64,000 bases of DNA from Eupeodes corollae (lineage: Eukaryota > Arthropoda > Insecta > Diptera > Syrphidae): NCBI RefSeq assembly GCF_945859685.1, contig NC_079147.1, forward strand, positions 59,240,946 to 59,304,945. Direction: 5' to 3'. A model generated the notes under the pieces. The model ran no database searches. It saw only the letters and a list, made by a program, of their open reading frames with translations, and was not told where the DNA came from. A program made the position numbers and the translations under genes. Position 1 is the stretch's first letter, and every line of letters starts with the position of its first letter. Below are positions 10,336-23,313 of this stretch, piece by piece.

Positions 10336-12790
10336 TTAATTAAAAATAATAAATATTATTGTTAGAAGATTTTAAAAGACCCGCCTTATCTATCTCATTT
10401 ATAAGTTTAACTTTCAAATATTTTTAAATTAAAACTTTGTCATGTACTCATTTGTTATAAATTTGAATAACAATAACAATACATTTAAAATTCAATTCTT
10501 TTGTATTAATTTTTGTTTTACGACTGTACGAAAATTTTGATCAATTGTGTTCAAAGTCATTTCCCTTTAAATCCCAAAGCAGTTCATTTTTATACAAGAT
10601 TTATCGTTTCCGTCTTCAATCGTAAATAATAATATCATTGTAATAAAAGGTAGCGGTATTAGAAAATAAGTCATGAAGATTGCCATTTTTTTTTTACAAA
10701 TGGCATCTTTAAAAAAAGTGTGGTGGTGCTCATGTCGGATATTCTCCTAGCGTTCCTCTGAAATAGTTTTCAACAATGCAATATGACAAAAAACGTTATC
10801 CACAGCAACGCTTGAACGAGTCATCTAGTAAAATATTTATGTATTAATAAATACATTTCTAATTAACTTAACAAATATTTAAATATTTAGCTTTCATTAA
10901 GTGTGAAGTCAATTTATTTGTTTTACCTGACTTTTTCATCCATTTCTACCCCATTTTTCCCCTTATATGTTTCTATAATTTTTTAAAGCTAGAATAATTT
11001 TTAAATAAATATATTGTTTCTGAAATTTTTTTCAACTTTAACCAAAACATACTCTTTACTTATACTCCGACAGACGGCAAATTTCGCCATTGTCATTTCA
11101 TTCATTTAAAAATTGTAACAAAACAAAATGTCAAAACTGTGTTAAATAAATGAATCTTAATCTTAAAAAAAAAAAAACTTAATCTACTCTTTAAATAGTT
11201 CAATACTTTTGAGGTCAAATTTAACTTATTTTTTCTTTTATCCACCAAATTGTAAAATTTTAAAATTTTTAGTATGTATGTTGCATACTTCCAGGGATTA
11301 AAAAAAATAGGGTACGTTTTATATTTCTTCAAATAACTAAGAGTTTTTCCTAGTCACCTCTCTTTGGATTCAATTTCAAAATCGTCTTTTTAGCCAGACT
11401 TTTACACTTCTTTTATTACGATATTCGTGCAATTTTCATTTATATCTATAGCTATTTTGCTTTGTTAGCAATTTGCAGAAAGACCGGTTTAAATGTGATG
11501 AGCCTCTTAAAGTTTTTATTCCTTTTGGTTGCTTCTTCAAATGTTGTGTTATTCCTTGTACCTTCGTTATTCGTTAAAATAATCGCATGCGAATGTTTGG
11601 TTTGGTTTTAATAAAATAAAATAAAATAAAATCAAACGACGCGTGACTTTTGTTATATTCTGATGCGATGTGATGTTTAGGCCTTTAAAATTCAACTTTT
11701 ACACTCCGATAGGTTTTCTAAGCTTGTTAAGTCTGAATACAGTACAGGGTGCTCTTGAAGTTGGTTTATTTACAATTCAAAAATGTACATATTATTGAAA
11801 TGAGTTCAGACGAATTATAGCTTTGTAGTAGATCTTGATTCTTTAAGAATTAGAATCCTGAAATATTTCTTTCCTTTCTAGAAATATTTCTCACGACCTT
11901 CAGATTAAGTTTATATTTTTTCGCGTTTGTAAAATTAAGTCAATACTTTGAATTTTGTGTGGATTATTATATTCATGAATTAATATTTTAAATCCTGTTG
12001 TTTTTTTTTTCAAAATGACTAAATAATTGATTTTACATAAAACTCAAAACATGACCAAAAGTTGCCGATGATATTTTTTACAAAATGTTCTTTTCGATTT
12101 TTCGTTACAGCCGTACTTGATAGATACGACAATAAAGACTCACTTAAATATTTTATAAAAGTTGATTTTTGCTTAAGATACAAAATTTTAAATTATTAAT
12201 ATTTGAACTGGGCTAGAAGAAAATGATCTTAAGTCGACTTAAAACGTATTTTTTTAGTGAACCTTAATTTAGTTTTATAGATGTCAGGATCTGTTTTACC
12301 CCTTTTGTTTCTTTTGTCCTGTTTTTAAAACGAATAATTTTAACTGAATGATGGAAAAAAGGTAAAGTATCTTAAGTCCCCATAGAAAATTGTTATGTAC
12401 AAAAATAAATAAATAAATATAATTCAAATGATGCAAAAAGTTAATAGTATATCTAAGGGACTTTAATTAATCTCCAACTTGCAAGGGGTTAGCCACTTAA
12501 CTATTTCAAAAATCATCGATAAAACTAAGCTGTTAAACAAATTGGGCCTTACTCTTAATTTGTTTTGATAAATTCTGGTTTTGTCTTTGCTAAACTAAAC
12601 TCCAGTTTATGTTGTTCATAGAAAAAGTTTAAACCCATTTTAAACGATAGCATGAAGTCTAAAATTAAACAAGACAGAACCTATGTTAAAGCTGTTTTTA
12701 AATCTATAAAACGTCAAAAATAATCAAAACAATTTGAGAAAATTACGTTGCGAGCAATTTACTTCAAAATATATAGACAAAAACTAAAAT
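10336..12790. other. AT-rich sequence with minor repeats
   Basis: No gene or element was recognised. A small hairpin TGCCATTT/AAATGGCA lies at 10681-10707, an AAAAT microsatellite near 11610-11632 and an AAAT run near 12403-12420. Confidence 0.5.
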
Positions 12791-12796
12791 TTCAAT

Positions 12797-13010
12797 AGAC
12801 TTAGGCTCGTTTCACACTACACGGTTTTGACTGTACGGCAAAAAACCGGACGGCGACATTTTGTTAGAGGCGCGAAGAATAGCATATTCGCTTTCATTTT
12901 AAACGGTCACGGCAAAACGCCGCCGTGCCGCCACACCGTGTAGCAACCGTCTACTGCCAATACAGTATACGGCAGCCGGACGGTGCGATAAGCTTAGTGG
13001 CGTACATGAC
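12797..13010. repeat. GC-rich inverted-repeat block, possible transposon end
   Basis: Within AT-rich surroundings this block begins TTAGGCTCGTTTCACAC and is filled with ACGGCA and CCGGACGG variants. CTACACGG near 12.82 kb is matched inverted by CCGTGTAG near 12.94 kb. The TTA followed by GG fits a PIF/Harbinger-type end, but no matching far end was found. A short open stretch after it (12.99-13.15 kb, with SYDFIRAQEFDQPLQD) could not be assigned. Confidence 0.35.
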
Positions 13011-13399
13011 GAAATGAATGTTTTCACATCATACGATTTTATTCGTGCGCAAGAGTTCGATCAGCCACTTCAAGACACTGTGAAAAAGTATACTAAGCAC
13101 AGGAACCCTGCCAAGTTTATGATTGACCTTCTATATATTGAAGATAAAGTATGAACAGCGTCAGGGCTAAGATTTTTCTCTCGGGTATCCACTAAAGTAG
13201 GAAAGGCAATGTGATAATAATAAGTCAATATTTCTTACAACAGGCAAGTTACATGAACTATCAACTAACAGTTGAGATTTTAACATCAAGTAGAATAATT
13301 TCAAGGATTTCAAATATTTTGAGTCTTCAGCTAACTCATTTTTTGTTGTTTCAAATCTTGGGTTTTTTAAAGGTTTAAGTCAAATTGCGCTAAAACTGC

Positions 13400-14245
13400 A
13401 ATAAGTAACACCTGTTTCTTAATAAACAGAGCTGCCACATTCTTTATGAATAGCAGTTGTGTCTAACCTTGGTGTTAAATTTATGACTATGAATATGCCC
13501 CATTGCGTTTGTTAAAATCTACTTCTAAATTTGCTGCCACAACCAAAAATCGTGCTTCAAGAGAAGATTATGGTTTATATAGTCGTCCATCTACCTTAAT
13601 AATTGATCAAATTGTGAAGAAATTTGAAGATACTGGATTGGTTACAGATATTGTAAGGCCTGTGTGCAACGAAGCACATTTCTCACTCGGTGGGTATGTT
13701 AATAATGTAATTTGTTGTATTTGGGGTTCTGAAAATCCTTAAGTAATTGAAGAGACTTTATTTCATCCACAAAAAGTCACTGTTTGGTGCGCTTTTTGGT
13801 CCAGAGGTGTGATTGCACCTTTCTTCTTCGAAAACGAAGATGGAACGACTTTCACCGTCAATTCGGAGCGTTATGTTCATATGATAACCGACTTTTTTGC
13901 TATTGAAGAAAGATTGTGCTTTATTGCATTTCCTGGCCGCGTTATTTCTCATTGTGACGATATCAACTGGCCACCAAGATCATCCAATATAACACCGCTG
14001 AAATTTGTTTGTGGGGCTATAAAGACCGTTTTTATGTAGATAAACCTTTAACTTTTAAAAACTTATCACTGATAAGTTTTGTAAACACGTCCTTTTCATG
14101 TAATTTTGACATAATAAATTATTTTTCAAATTGGACCTTATTCAGCTTTAATAAGTGTGAACGGTTTTTATTTTTACTACACATTCAAAAGTGCAATTGT
14201 TCATTGACCAGTCGATGCCTTCAAATTCTGACCACCCTGTAACTA
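13400..14245 (+). mobile_element. Internally deleted mariner-like element
   Basis: Two parts of a mariner-like transposase are joined with the middle missing. The N-terminal piece (13503-13670) ends STLIIDQIVKKFEDTGLV then DIVRPV, part of the helix-turn-helix region. It runs directly into the catalytic region EAHFSLGGYVNN near 13.67 kb. After a stop comes HPQKVTVWCAFWSRGVIAPF, NSERYVHMITDFF, FPGRVISHCDDINWPPRSS and ITPLKFVCGAIK. The expected second catalytic Asp block (FQQDGATCHTA) is deleted. A possible right end CCACCCTGTAACT lies at 14230-14243. Stops and frameshifts make it inactive. Confidence 0.85.
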
Positions 14246-17200
14246 AAAAAAAAAGAAATCATTTTCAATCTCATTCGAAAAAAAACTCAAAAACTCTTCT
14301 TGTTGGTTGTTTCTTATCTTAGTATAGTTTGCCTCAAACATTGTTGCTTATTTTTACCTTTCTTCACTCTGCCTCTTCCTATATACCTAGTTATATATTT
14401 AGCCCTTCTGTAGGTCTTGATAATGTTTTGAGCAACCGGTCATTATACGAACTAACTTTTGTTTTTTCTTAGATTGGACGATGACGGCAACTTTTTCGTT
14501 TTCATTTTCACGCGTATTTCTTTTCGTTGTCGATGTCGACCATATTCAAGGTCAAGCTTGACTTCTTTTTTTTTGTTCCCTTATAGGTTTCTTTTTCTTT
14601 CATTTTCTGATTCTTCCTACCCTTCATCTTTCCTCCGCTGCTGTTCACACTTTAAATTCTCTTTCATTTTGGAATCGTACATGATGCTGATGATGTAGAC
14701 GCCGAAAAAAAAAACAAAAGAAAAGCAATTAATCAAAAAATTTTAATGGTATGAAAAATTACTAAATGTAATACCTGACATATTTTGTTTCTGCTTCGAT
14801 ATTGTTTAAGAGGCTTGATGAGGAATTTGAATTTATTGTTGTTAGCTGAAAGACTAATAATTTTACCATATTTCTTAATATAAACAAAAAAACCAACCAA
14901 CAAAAGAAATTGAAAAATCAAAATTGATTTTAAGACCAACTGGTTTTTTTTTAGCATTATTTGAGAGTTAGGCAATTTTTTAATAATTTCAAAAAAAAAA
15001 CATCTTTTTGAAACTAAAAAGTTTGGCCGAAAAGTCTTTTTAAAAAATGCTAAAGGTGTGTCAAAGTCTGCAGGTGACCAAGGGATGAAATAGCTAAACG
15101 TTTAATTAATTCTGTAATGGCTAGGTAACAATAGGTACATATATCTAGGAATTCTAATAGAATTCCTAGATCCTTAAAAAAACCGTGTAAGGGACAATTA
15201 CAAAATAAAACGAGACCCATGAAGGAATACATGGAACTTGTTTTTCAATCCAGCACTGGTTTTCCTTTTGAATAAAAGAAATATGAGTTGAGTTGAGAAA
15301 GAGGCATCTGCTCTATTAGGCTGATGTTAAAATTATTCTGTTTATAATAAGCACTTCCAAGCTTGCTGTATAGCCAAGACAAGCCAAGCCAAACCAACCC
15401 ACCTTTTCATCCATACAAAAATGTATATTATATTCTCTAAAGGGACACGAACAAGGACATTCAAAGAAAAAGCATATATCATCGAACTTATGTGATTATC
15501 CTTGCAGATGACATATATTTCTGTGTTTTGGTCTATGTGTAAAGTTGGCCTGCTTTTCTGTGTTCGGGATCCGGTATTCCGTATTCGGGATTGGAACATG
15601 TGTTGCTTTTGCTACTTCCTCGTCCTATTTAGTCCTTGAGTCCTTCTGTCTTCTGAGTGTATGTTTGTATGTTGTTGAGTGAATTTATTGCTTAAACTTA
15701 AACAATAGAAAAAAGTTTCCTCCATATTATATACTTAAGTATAAAGTCGGGTGAGTCTGTCCTTTTTTTCTTTCTTCTTTCTCTCCCTTTTAACATATTC
15801 ACTTCTATTTTTATTTATATCTAGTTTTTGTTGTTATTGTGTCCTTTTGTATTCCTTTTGACTTGGTATAGTGCGAGAATCTATCAAGTGGTTTGCTTAA
15901 ACGGCTAAAGTTTTGTTGTTGTTGTTGATGTTGTTGTTATTGCAAAAAAGGGACTAAGCATTGAAAGTATTTCGCTAAAGTTTAACTTTATATGTATATA
16001 GCCCCTGAGAGTTTGTTCATGTGCGCCTTTTATTTATTATTTTTGTTGTTGTTTAAATGTGTGTTTGTTTGTGTTCGGTTTTTATCCTTGTCGCAGTGTG
16101 ATGTAGGACTAAAGTCGTGTTATGTTTTGTGCTTTTATTTATGTTTATATTACCTCTTTTCCATTGCAGTTATAAAAATGATGATGGGATTTTCTTTAAG
16201 TCCGTTAAAAAATAAATGAATGTTGAAGGTTTTAATTGTTACTAACTTGACTTTTACCTAACTTTAAATTCTTATATAGAAGAAATTATTGAAATATTGT
16301 TATCAGTGTTTTGATTTATTGCATTGGAAATGTTGAATCTAAATTCATTGTTTCAAAAAATATGTATGAGTGTTAGAAAAATGAGGATGGATTAAATTTT
16401 GACAGTGAGAAACAGAGTACCTCATTCATGATGTGCGGCTGCAAGAAGAATCTCTATACCTGACCTAAAATGGGTACTTTTCCAAATTTAAGAGTTGTAC
16501 TAAAGTTTTAACTCAGAAGTGGTGGAAAAGCACCACCTCAAATATGTAGGTTTTCATCTGTGATTCACATACTGAGTACTAAAAGGTGATACATTTCTTC
16601 GATCCGAAGCGGTATTGAGGTTTAACACTCTTTTATGATAGGAGATAGCATTTAGTTTTTGAAGTACATTTAATATTTACCTTTTGGACAATGCTTTCTA
16701 GATCTTTTTTTAGAAAAAATAAGAACAATACTACAATTTGGTAAAAATTGAAATTTGACTAAAATACCTTGAGATTAAAGAAAGATATTGACTAAATAAA
16801 CTTTTTTCATCACTTGTAAAATATAGTTTTGAACATTTTTTACACAATTTAGAAAAGTTCTATTGATGTTATTATTTAAATAAACTTTAAAGTCTTCTAA
16901 AAATATTAATAAATTCATCTTATGTCTTTAAAAAAGTGAACATCTTCAAGTTTAATATTTGAGAGCATACTTTTTGAGGTTTTTGGAAACTTAGCTTCCA
17001 AAAAATATCATTTTGAATTTATTAAGGGCACCAGTGGAAAGTTATTAATGTGAGTCTCATTCAGACATCTTTATTTTTTTTTAAATTAAATGGACTGGTA
17101 GATTTCCCTGTATTACAAATCTTTGTTAAATAACACTCGTCGAAAAGGTTTTATTAACGACTTCAAAATTAATCTAAAACGTTGGGTTTTTGAGATATTA

Positions 17201-18395
17201 TCAACTTTTAAAATTCGAAGAAAACACGTAGGCTTTTTAAGGCTATCTTTATTAATAAAGTAGATTTTTTTTTCAAAAAATTCCGTGATAGTGTTCGAAA
17301 TCTATAATCCCTTGCTCTAATATTCACTTGAAATATTTCTACAATTTTAAGTATTCAAAAAATCTTTATAAGTTGTTAGATTTCGCCTGCTGTAAAAAAT
17401 CTGAAGTAAACACTAAACAGTTTGTAAGTAAGGTTTTGAAGAATTCGTTGTCTAAACAGTTCCTTTTCGAATTCGAAATCAGCACTAGAAAATTAACTTC
17501 AAAATTTATTTTTTGAAACTAAAGTATTCAAAACTTCATAAAGGGTCAAACAAAGACTCATAACTTAGTAAGAGATTAAAATTGTTTAAATTGTATCTAG
17601 AAGACAAATAATTTTTACATTGCAAAATCATGAAGCAATTGTCAAGGAATATTTGTGTTTTAACTTATTTTTGAAAATCCCGATTAGATTGTTTTATCAT
17701 TTTTAAGAGGGTATATTTTAAAACCTAATGTGGCATAACATATCAAAGGTAAGTTCCGGATTAAGGACATCTTAACCCTTTAAATTAATATTGTTTTATT
17801 TGTGGGACAAAAAACAAACGTAATTTTGTTGATGAGCGTCATTTAATTTCACGGCTATCCCAATCCAACATTTTTAAATTTCGAACCTGAAAAGGACATT
17901 ACAAGATTGATATTTTTTGATACCCCATTTTGTCAATAGTTTTGTATTCATCTTCCCAAGTTTGTAATGGTTGTGTTTTTTTATTTAACTCAAAAACCCA
18001 AAACAAAAAAAGAAAGAATTTGGTTACATTTTTTTTTTTCAAATGTAATACTTAAATTTCAATTTTGTTTTTTAAATATTGAAATTGGGTGGGAATGCCT
18101 TGAAAATAAGTGTTTCCCTTAAAAATGTAAATTGTTATTGATTCGGTATCTTTAAAGCATGGCATTATGGGCCGTGTGGCTCATTTCCAACTTTTCATTT
18201 GCATAAGTATATTATTTTTTCTTATTCTAAACTTACAAATACTATTTTAATTATTAGAAATTTCCATTTAAAATCTTGCATCTATATGCAAGTCCTTTTT
18301 TTTTACAAAAATTGAAGTGAATTTTTCTGATACAAAATCTTTTCCAAAAATACTTCTATTTGTGTCACGCAGCTAAGGGTCTTTATTGAAAAAAT
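14246..18395. other. Long AT-rich stretch without recognised gene
   Basis: No element or exon is supported. A GTT-type microsatellite lies at about 15911-15942. A small hairpin (GGTG, loop, CACC) occurs near 16.52 kb. Short open frames here have low-complexity composition. Confidence 0.5.
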
Positions 18396-19510
18396 GCAAA
18401 AAATCTTCTCTTTCTTTCAAATAACATAACTCGCATAGTAATGATAATTCTTTCCAAGGGTGATAATGTAGAGACCAAGGAGTTCACCTCGTAATCTAAA
18501 TATCTCTGATATTTCTTCCATCGCTGATAAAAGTGAAGGCTTTCAATTTAAGCAGTTCTTCTGTGGGATTTCCATATTGGCTGCTTTCTACAGCTCCATC
18601 CAAACATTGGACATTTTTAGAACCTGACTCTGCTAACGATGCAAATATTTTATATATGCTGTGCTATGAGCTTTATGCCTGTTTTTGAAAAATTTTTCTC
18701 CATGAAATATCAACTGTATTTTTCGATTTTTGCAACTTTTCTGTGATTAAAGACGCTAAATGCTTGTATTCAATAACAACTTCGATTCTCGTCTATTTAT
18801 TCTTTCAACTGGTTTACGGAAAACCATAACGTTAGACTATTGTATAGATTGACAACTATTTTCGATAATTTGCATTATGCATTTATGATAAGTAGCTAGC
18901 AGTGATTCCGGTGAATATGCAAAAAAAACTATGTCTTCCTCGAAAAGAAGAACCCTTATGAGAGTTCCAGCATATTCCACGTCTCCTGGTAAACAATCGG
19001 TATTATCATCAATAAAAAGTGTAGTAGTTCTCAGATACAGGTTCTGCAAAACCCGTCCAAACTTTAATGACATCCCCATTTCAAATGTCAATGAGTTCCA
19101 AGCTGCATTAAAAACGCTAAAGAAAACATATAGTTTCTAATTTTGGTTTAAAAAATAATAAACCATGCTTTTGGGAACAAAGATATTGTCAATGGTGGAA
19201 TATCGTGGTTTAAAACCGGCTTGAGATTCCTTCAGAAGTTTCTGCGACTCCATCCACAATCTATTACAGTTTCGATGAAATTATCTTGAACGACGAACTC
19301 GAAAAGGATATTCCTCTGTATCTCTTGGGGTCCCTTGTGCAGCCTTTTTATGGATGGTAAAAACAATTGCTTCTTTAAACTGCCTCGTTAAAAACTTAAA
19401 TTTTTATTAAAAAATAAAATCAAAAATCACATCAATAACAAACTGTTTAAAAGGCTTTTGAACTTTACTAACTTCTAGTTCTGAAACTTTTGAAAATACT
19501 TTTTCCAAGA
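18396..19510 (-). mobile_element. LINE reverse-transcriptase remnant
   Basis: The minus strand from 19.5 kb reads a LINE RT in changing frames. A pre-RT piece gives GCTRDPKRYRGISF (usual KKGD..NYRGIS) near 19.33 kb. The palm region at 18837-19091 gives LFIDDNTDCLPGDVEYAGT, then IRVLLFEEDIVFFAYSPESL, where the catalytic YADD has decayed to FEED. A post-RT piece near 18.55 kb includes YEAVESSQYGNPTEEL. Same family as the 4.85-6.85 kb copy, which shares the FALFID...LPGG layout. It abuts the TAAG-type tail of the next element at 19513. Confidence 0.75.
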
Positions 19511-20930
19511 TTACTTACTTACTAAGGTTATCAGACCTGTGAAGTCCGTTAGGAACCCCTTAAGGGGCATAGGGACTCTACTACGGCGCCATCGTGTGCA
19601 GTTTCCGGAGATGTGTTTCAGCTATCTCCAAATCTTGCCTAGTGACGCTGATTCCACCTTGACTGTCCTGCGCCATGTGCTTTTCGGTCGTCCAGCTCTT
19701 CTTCCTTTTTTGTGTGAGTGAATTCCACTGCATTGCTTTATCTTCAACTCAGCCGTTACCTTTTCGAAGCGTATGGCCAATCCGTTGCGACTTAGGCCTT
19801 CGTATAATAGAAGGTCAGGAACCTGTCCTTCTCTGAAAGACCTAATTGGATATTTGGTTTGCCAGAAAATTGCGAAGAAATCTATTCACGAAATTTGCAG
19901 CTGAAGTAAAGAAGCACAGATTCGACATTTTTGCAAAACAGTCCAACTTTGTTCTTAAGCTGATAGAGTTATTTCTCCAAATTTTTGACAGCATATCGAA
20001 CGCCGTGTTTTCTTTGCCGATTTGGCAGATGACGTCTTGTTCGGTTCCGCCTTCAATAGAGACGATACTTAAAAGGTATTGAAAGCTCTCCACTTTTTTC
20101 ACCGGATGCGAGAAAATATTTATTTGAGAGGATGGTCGGTTTCCGAGGCTGATCATTTTTGTCTTTCTGGAATTGATTTTCAGCCCCACGACTTCTGCTT
20201 CTCTCTCCACACTTGTTTTCATTTGATGGAGATTCATGATTATATGAGAGAGCAAGCAAACATCATCTTCTTGCTATCCAAGTGCTTTTAATCGGCTGTC
20301 AAAGTCCATTGGATCCCTTCGCTACCTAACAGAGCTGAGCGCAGTGCATCGCTTATCACTAACAAAAACAATATTGGCGACGGAAAACAGCCCTGTCTGA
20401 CTCCGCTTCGGATTTTAAAATTGGATCCATCATATGCTGCTTTATTAAGTTTTTCTGGGATGCCTATCATCGGCAAAGTAAACCAGATGTACTCTCTGTT
20501 AACTCTATCAAAGGCCTTCTTTAAGTCGATGAACAGCAGGTGTAGTGGTCCTCGATATTCAACGCACTGTTCAATAATGATCCGCACGGTGTTGCTATGA
20601 TCAATACAGGAGGATCCTGCTTGCTCGGAGTCGAGTGTGGCCTTAAGGTGTTCTCTGATGCGTTCCAGTATGATTTTTTCTATTATTTTAGCAAGAAGTC
20701 CATTTCCTCTCCAATATTCGCACTTTGTAAGATCTCCTTTTTATGGGACCTTGACGGCCATTCCCTTCGACTCTTTGGCGAAGCTTTCGGTGGTCCAGGC
20801 TTCATTTATGAGCAGATTAAGCAGTTCGCTTGATGTCGTTGGCGCTGCTTGTAAAAGCTCTTCGGGAATTCCGTCAAGTCCAGATTTCCCAGAAATTAAA
20901 AAAAAAGTGGAAAATATTTAGTCGTCTTCA
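19511..20930 (-). mobile_element. RTE-like LINE remnant, RT to 3' end
   Basis: On the minus strand the pre-RT region near 20.88-20.6 kb reads GLDGIPEELLQAAPTTSSEL, KGDLTKCEYWRGNGL and SEQAGSS. The RT at 20288-20587 reads MRIIIEQCVEYRGPLHLLFI then DLKKAFDRVNREYIW, GIPEKL, and SGVRQGCFPSPILFLLVI. The post-RT part at 19842-20255 reads EAEVVGLKINSRKTKMISLG, FQYLLSIVSIEGGTEQDVI, then MLSKIWRNNSISLRTKL. The plus-strand boundary TACTTACTTACT (19513) corresponds to a short tandem 3' tail, common in RTE elements. Endonuclease and RT finger parts are missing or decayed. The RTE assignment is by resemblance of the YRGISLL and FKKAFD text to endonuclease-RT proteins of that group. Confidence 0.82.
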
Positions 20931-22984
20931 TCAATTGGTGTAAAAGAGTAATGCTGTAGAATATAAATTGTAGGAATTTAATTAACAGTATTTTAAGTAG
21001 ATTTGTTTCTGAAAAACATAAACTATTCATTTCAGATCTTATCATAATCGGTTCTGTATTTTACTTGGAAAACTAATGTTAGTGCTGAATTATTCTTAAA
21101 AAACTACGATATAACAAAAAAAAAATAATCTTTCTTCTTTCATTTAATTCATTTCATGGAACTAATTTAATGCCAATTTGTATTTACCACTAGTCAAGGG
21201 ATTCATTATTTTTCAGAAATCTTTTCTGGGTTGACAACTTTTACAAAGTCATTAGAGAAACCAAATTGATCGTGCCATTTATTTAAATTATGAAGTTCTA
21301 CAAAATTTCATCTTTCAATCAAACATTCATTATACACATATGAATGTATGTACATCAACTCAACATGTTTACACGATAACAAAATTCTTTCTTCTTCGTC
21401 TGAATAGAGCAATTAAATTGCAAATTATTTACGCCTATTGTTTATATTCCACACCACATTGTTTTGCTATACTTTATCTATTAAATTTAAATGCATTATA
21501 TTCAATTAGTAGGTAGACGTACCTGATGTACTACCTACATCCATATCTATATACAATTGTATATAGAAAAGGCGCACCATCATTGACCGCAAAACATTGC
21601 ATTTTTCACAGTCGACTAAGAAAAAATGCACCGCACTGTACGCTGCACCGTATACGATGCACGATGCACGCTGCTGCCGACGAAGATTGCGTGCAGCGCC
21701 AAGCTAAACTGCACATATGGATCATAAATCAGCTAGCTTCTGGCTTGTTGCGCTATGCTGATTGCGCATGTTTAAATAAAACAAAACATGTTGAATATAC
21801 ATATGCATTTAGTTGCATAGTTATGTGCGGTGCAGTGCATATATATGCATCAGTTGAAATTTTAGCTTAGAACAATCTCAGGCTATAGATATATGAAGTT
21901 ACCTACAATATTTGTGGTGCAAGCGAACCGTGACTAAGTAAAACGTGATGTGAGTTCAATACCCGCTGCACCTCTTCAGAATCTCTTAATAGAAATTCTG
22001 AGCTTGTTTTCTGAGGTGAACCTATTCTAACTACAGTCTGGGTTGCTATCAATTGAAAGAGTTATGTAAGTACCTAATTACAGATGTCTATGCAGTTAGA
22101 ACAAATATTTTCCAAAAAGACACGTTTTTCTAAAAGATTGGGAACAAAATTAAAGAATATTTCTGGTATGTAAAAGTCTAAGGATCAAAGTGAAGACAAG
22201 ATCAAAAATTGTGTTTCCAGACCTTTTTTTCAAATTTTGTCAAAAATGTTAAAAAGAGGATTTGATGTACTCTCTTTGATACCTTCCTATTGTTTATTGG
22301 TTCTTAAAATGATATTTTTTTTTCAACAAGTCTCAATGTTTTTTAAGGCCTTAAAAAAGTATGCAAAAAATAATTGAGGCTTAAGCTGTTAGTTCGGTCA
22401 AAATAGCTTCTTTAAACTAATTTTACGGCAAATCTAGTCTTAAAATTGTTTTCGAGTTTTAAGTTTTTTTTTAAATTCACTGAAATTTATTTTTTTTAAA
22501 GAAAATTTTCAGTCGATTGACATCTAAATTAAATTTTTTAATCTTTCAATTTTCTTCTGACAAAACGCTATTTTTGCAGAAAATCGTAAAGACGTAAAAG
22601 TTGACATCAATTAGGTTAGTAAAATACAGCACAGCCATTTGCTACCTCACTGTGATACCTCAAGAAACTAAAGGCTTTCTATAGGAAGTTCTCTATTGAA
22701 GTTTCTTACAAAACGTAAAATACCATGAGATTATTATAATACTATATCCCTTGGATTGATCGTACATTTTTGAGCTTAAACATCCCAAAAGAGGTAAAGA
22801 ATTGTTTCCTTCTTTCTAAAAAAGTATATTTCTTCAAAAAAATACTCAAAGCCTCTAGGAATGTTTTACTATTAGACAGTGTCTAGTTATAACATCAATC
22901 AACGAGCTTTATTGCAATCTGTTTAGAGATATCAGGCAATTGCGACGTTTAAAGTCTAGGATGGGCCAAATCTGTTTTGTTGCC
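20931..22984. other. AT-rich stretch without recognised feature
   Basis: No gene was supported. At 21.6-21.7 kb there is a GC-richer patch dense in TGCAC and GATGCAC repeats. A weak B-box-like GAGTTCAATACCC near 21.96 kb has no convincing A-box partner. Confidence 0.45.
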
Positions 22985-23313
22985 TTAAGCGACCCATAGA
23001 AACCACACTTGTGTGCACACCAGCGTACTGAGACTCGGTGTGGCATTTCGTCACACGTGACACACCAAATCGTACACACATACATATGTATTACATATGT
23101 AAGTTGTGAAAGAGATCTCAAATAGGAAAGATTAGAATGAGTGACGTTGCAGTTTGAAGCTTTTATTGAAACAACTTGCCACAAAATCCTTATTGAGATA
23201 CCGATGCAGAAAAATCAAACACTTTTGATTTAGCTCGCTCCGTGTCACACATCACATATTTCTGGACATCGACACAAGTGTGAAAACAAGTGTGGTGTCT
23301 ATATGCCGCTTTA
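22985..23313. mobile_element. MITE-like inverted-repeat element
   Basis: The left end reads TTAAGCGACCCATAGAAACC followed by ACACTTGTGTGCACAC. The reverse complement of the right end reads GTAAAGCGGCATATAGACAC followed by CACACTTGTTTTCACAC. The imperfect terminal inverted repeat is about 38 bp. The TTA/TAA at the edges fits a 3-bp target duplication of PIF/Harbinger type. The interior (~250 bp) has no coding potential and carries ACACTTGTGT palindromes. Confidence 0.5.

Noticed and set aside
20597..20921. Two plus-strand frames of 78 and 94 codons
   Set aside because: Both lie antisense to the RTE-like pre-RT region, which reads clearly on the minus strand.
21925..21985. Another tRNA-like SINE near a GAGTTCAATACCC motif
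   Set aside because: No convincing A-box at the right distance, no tail and no target duplication.
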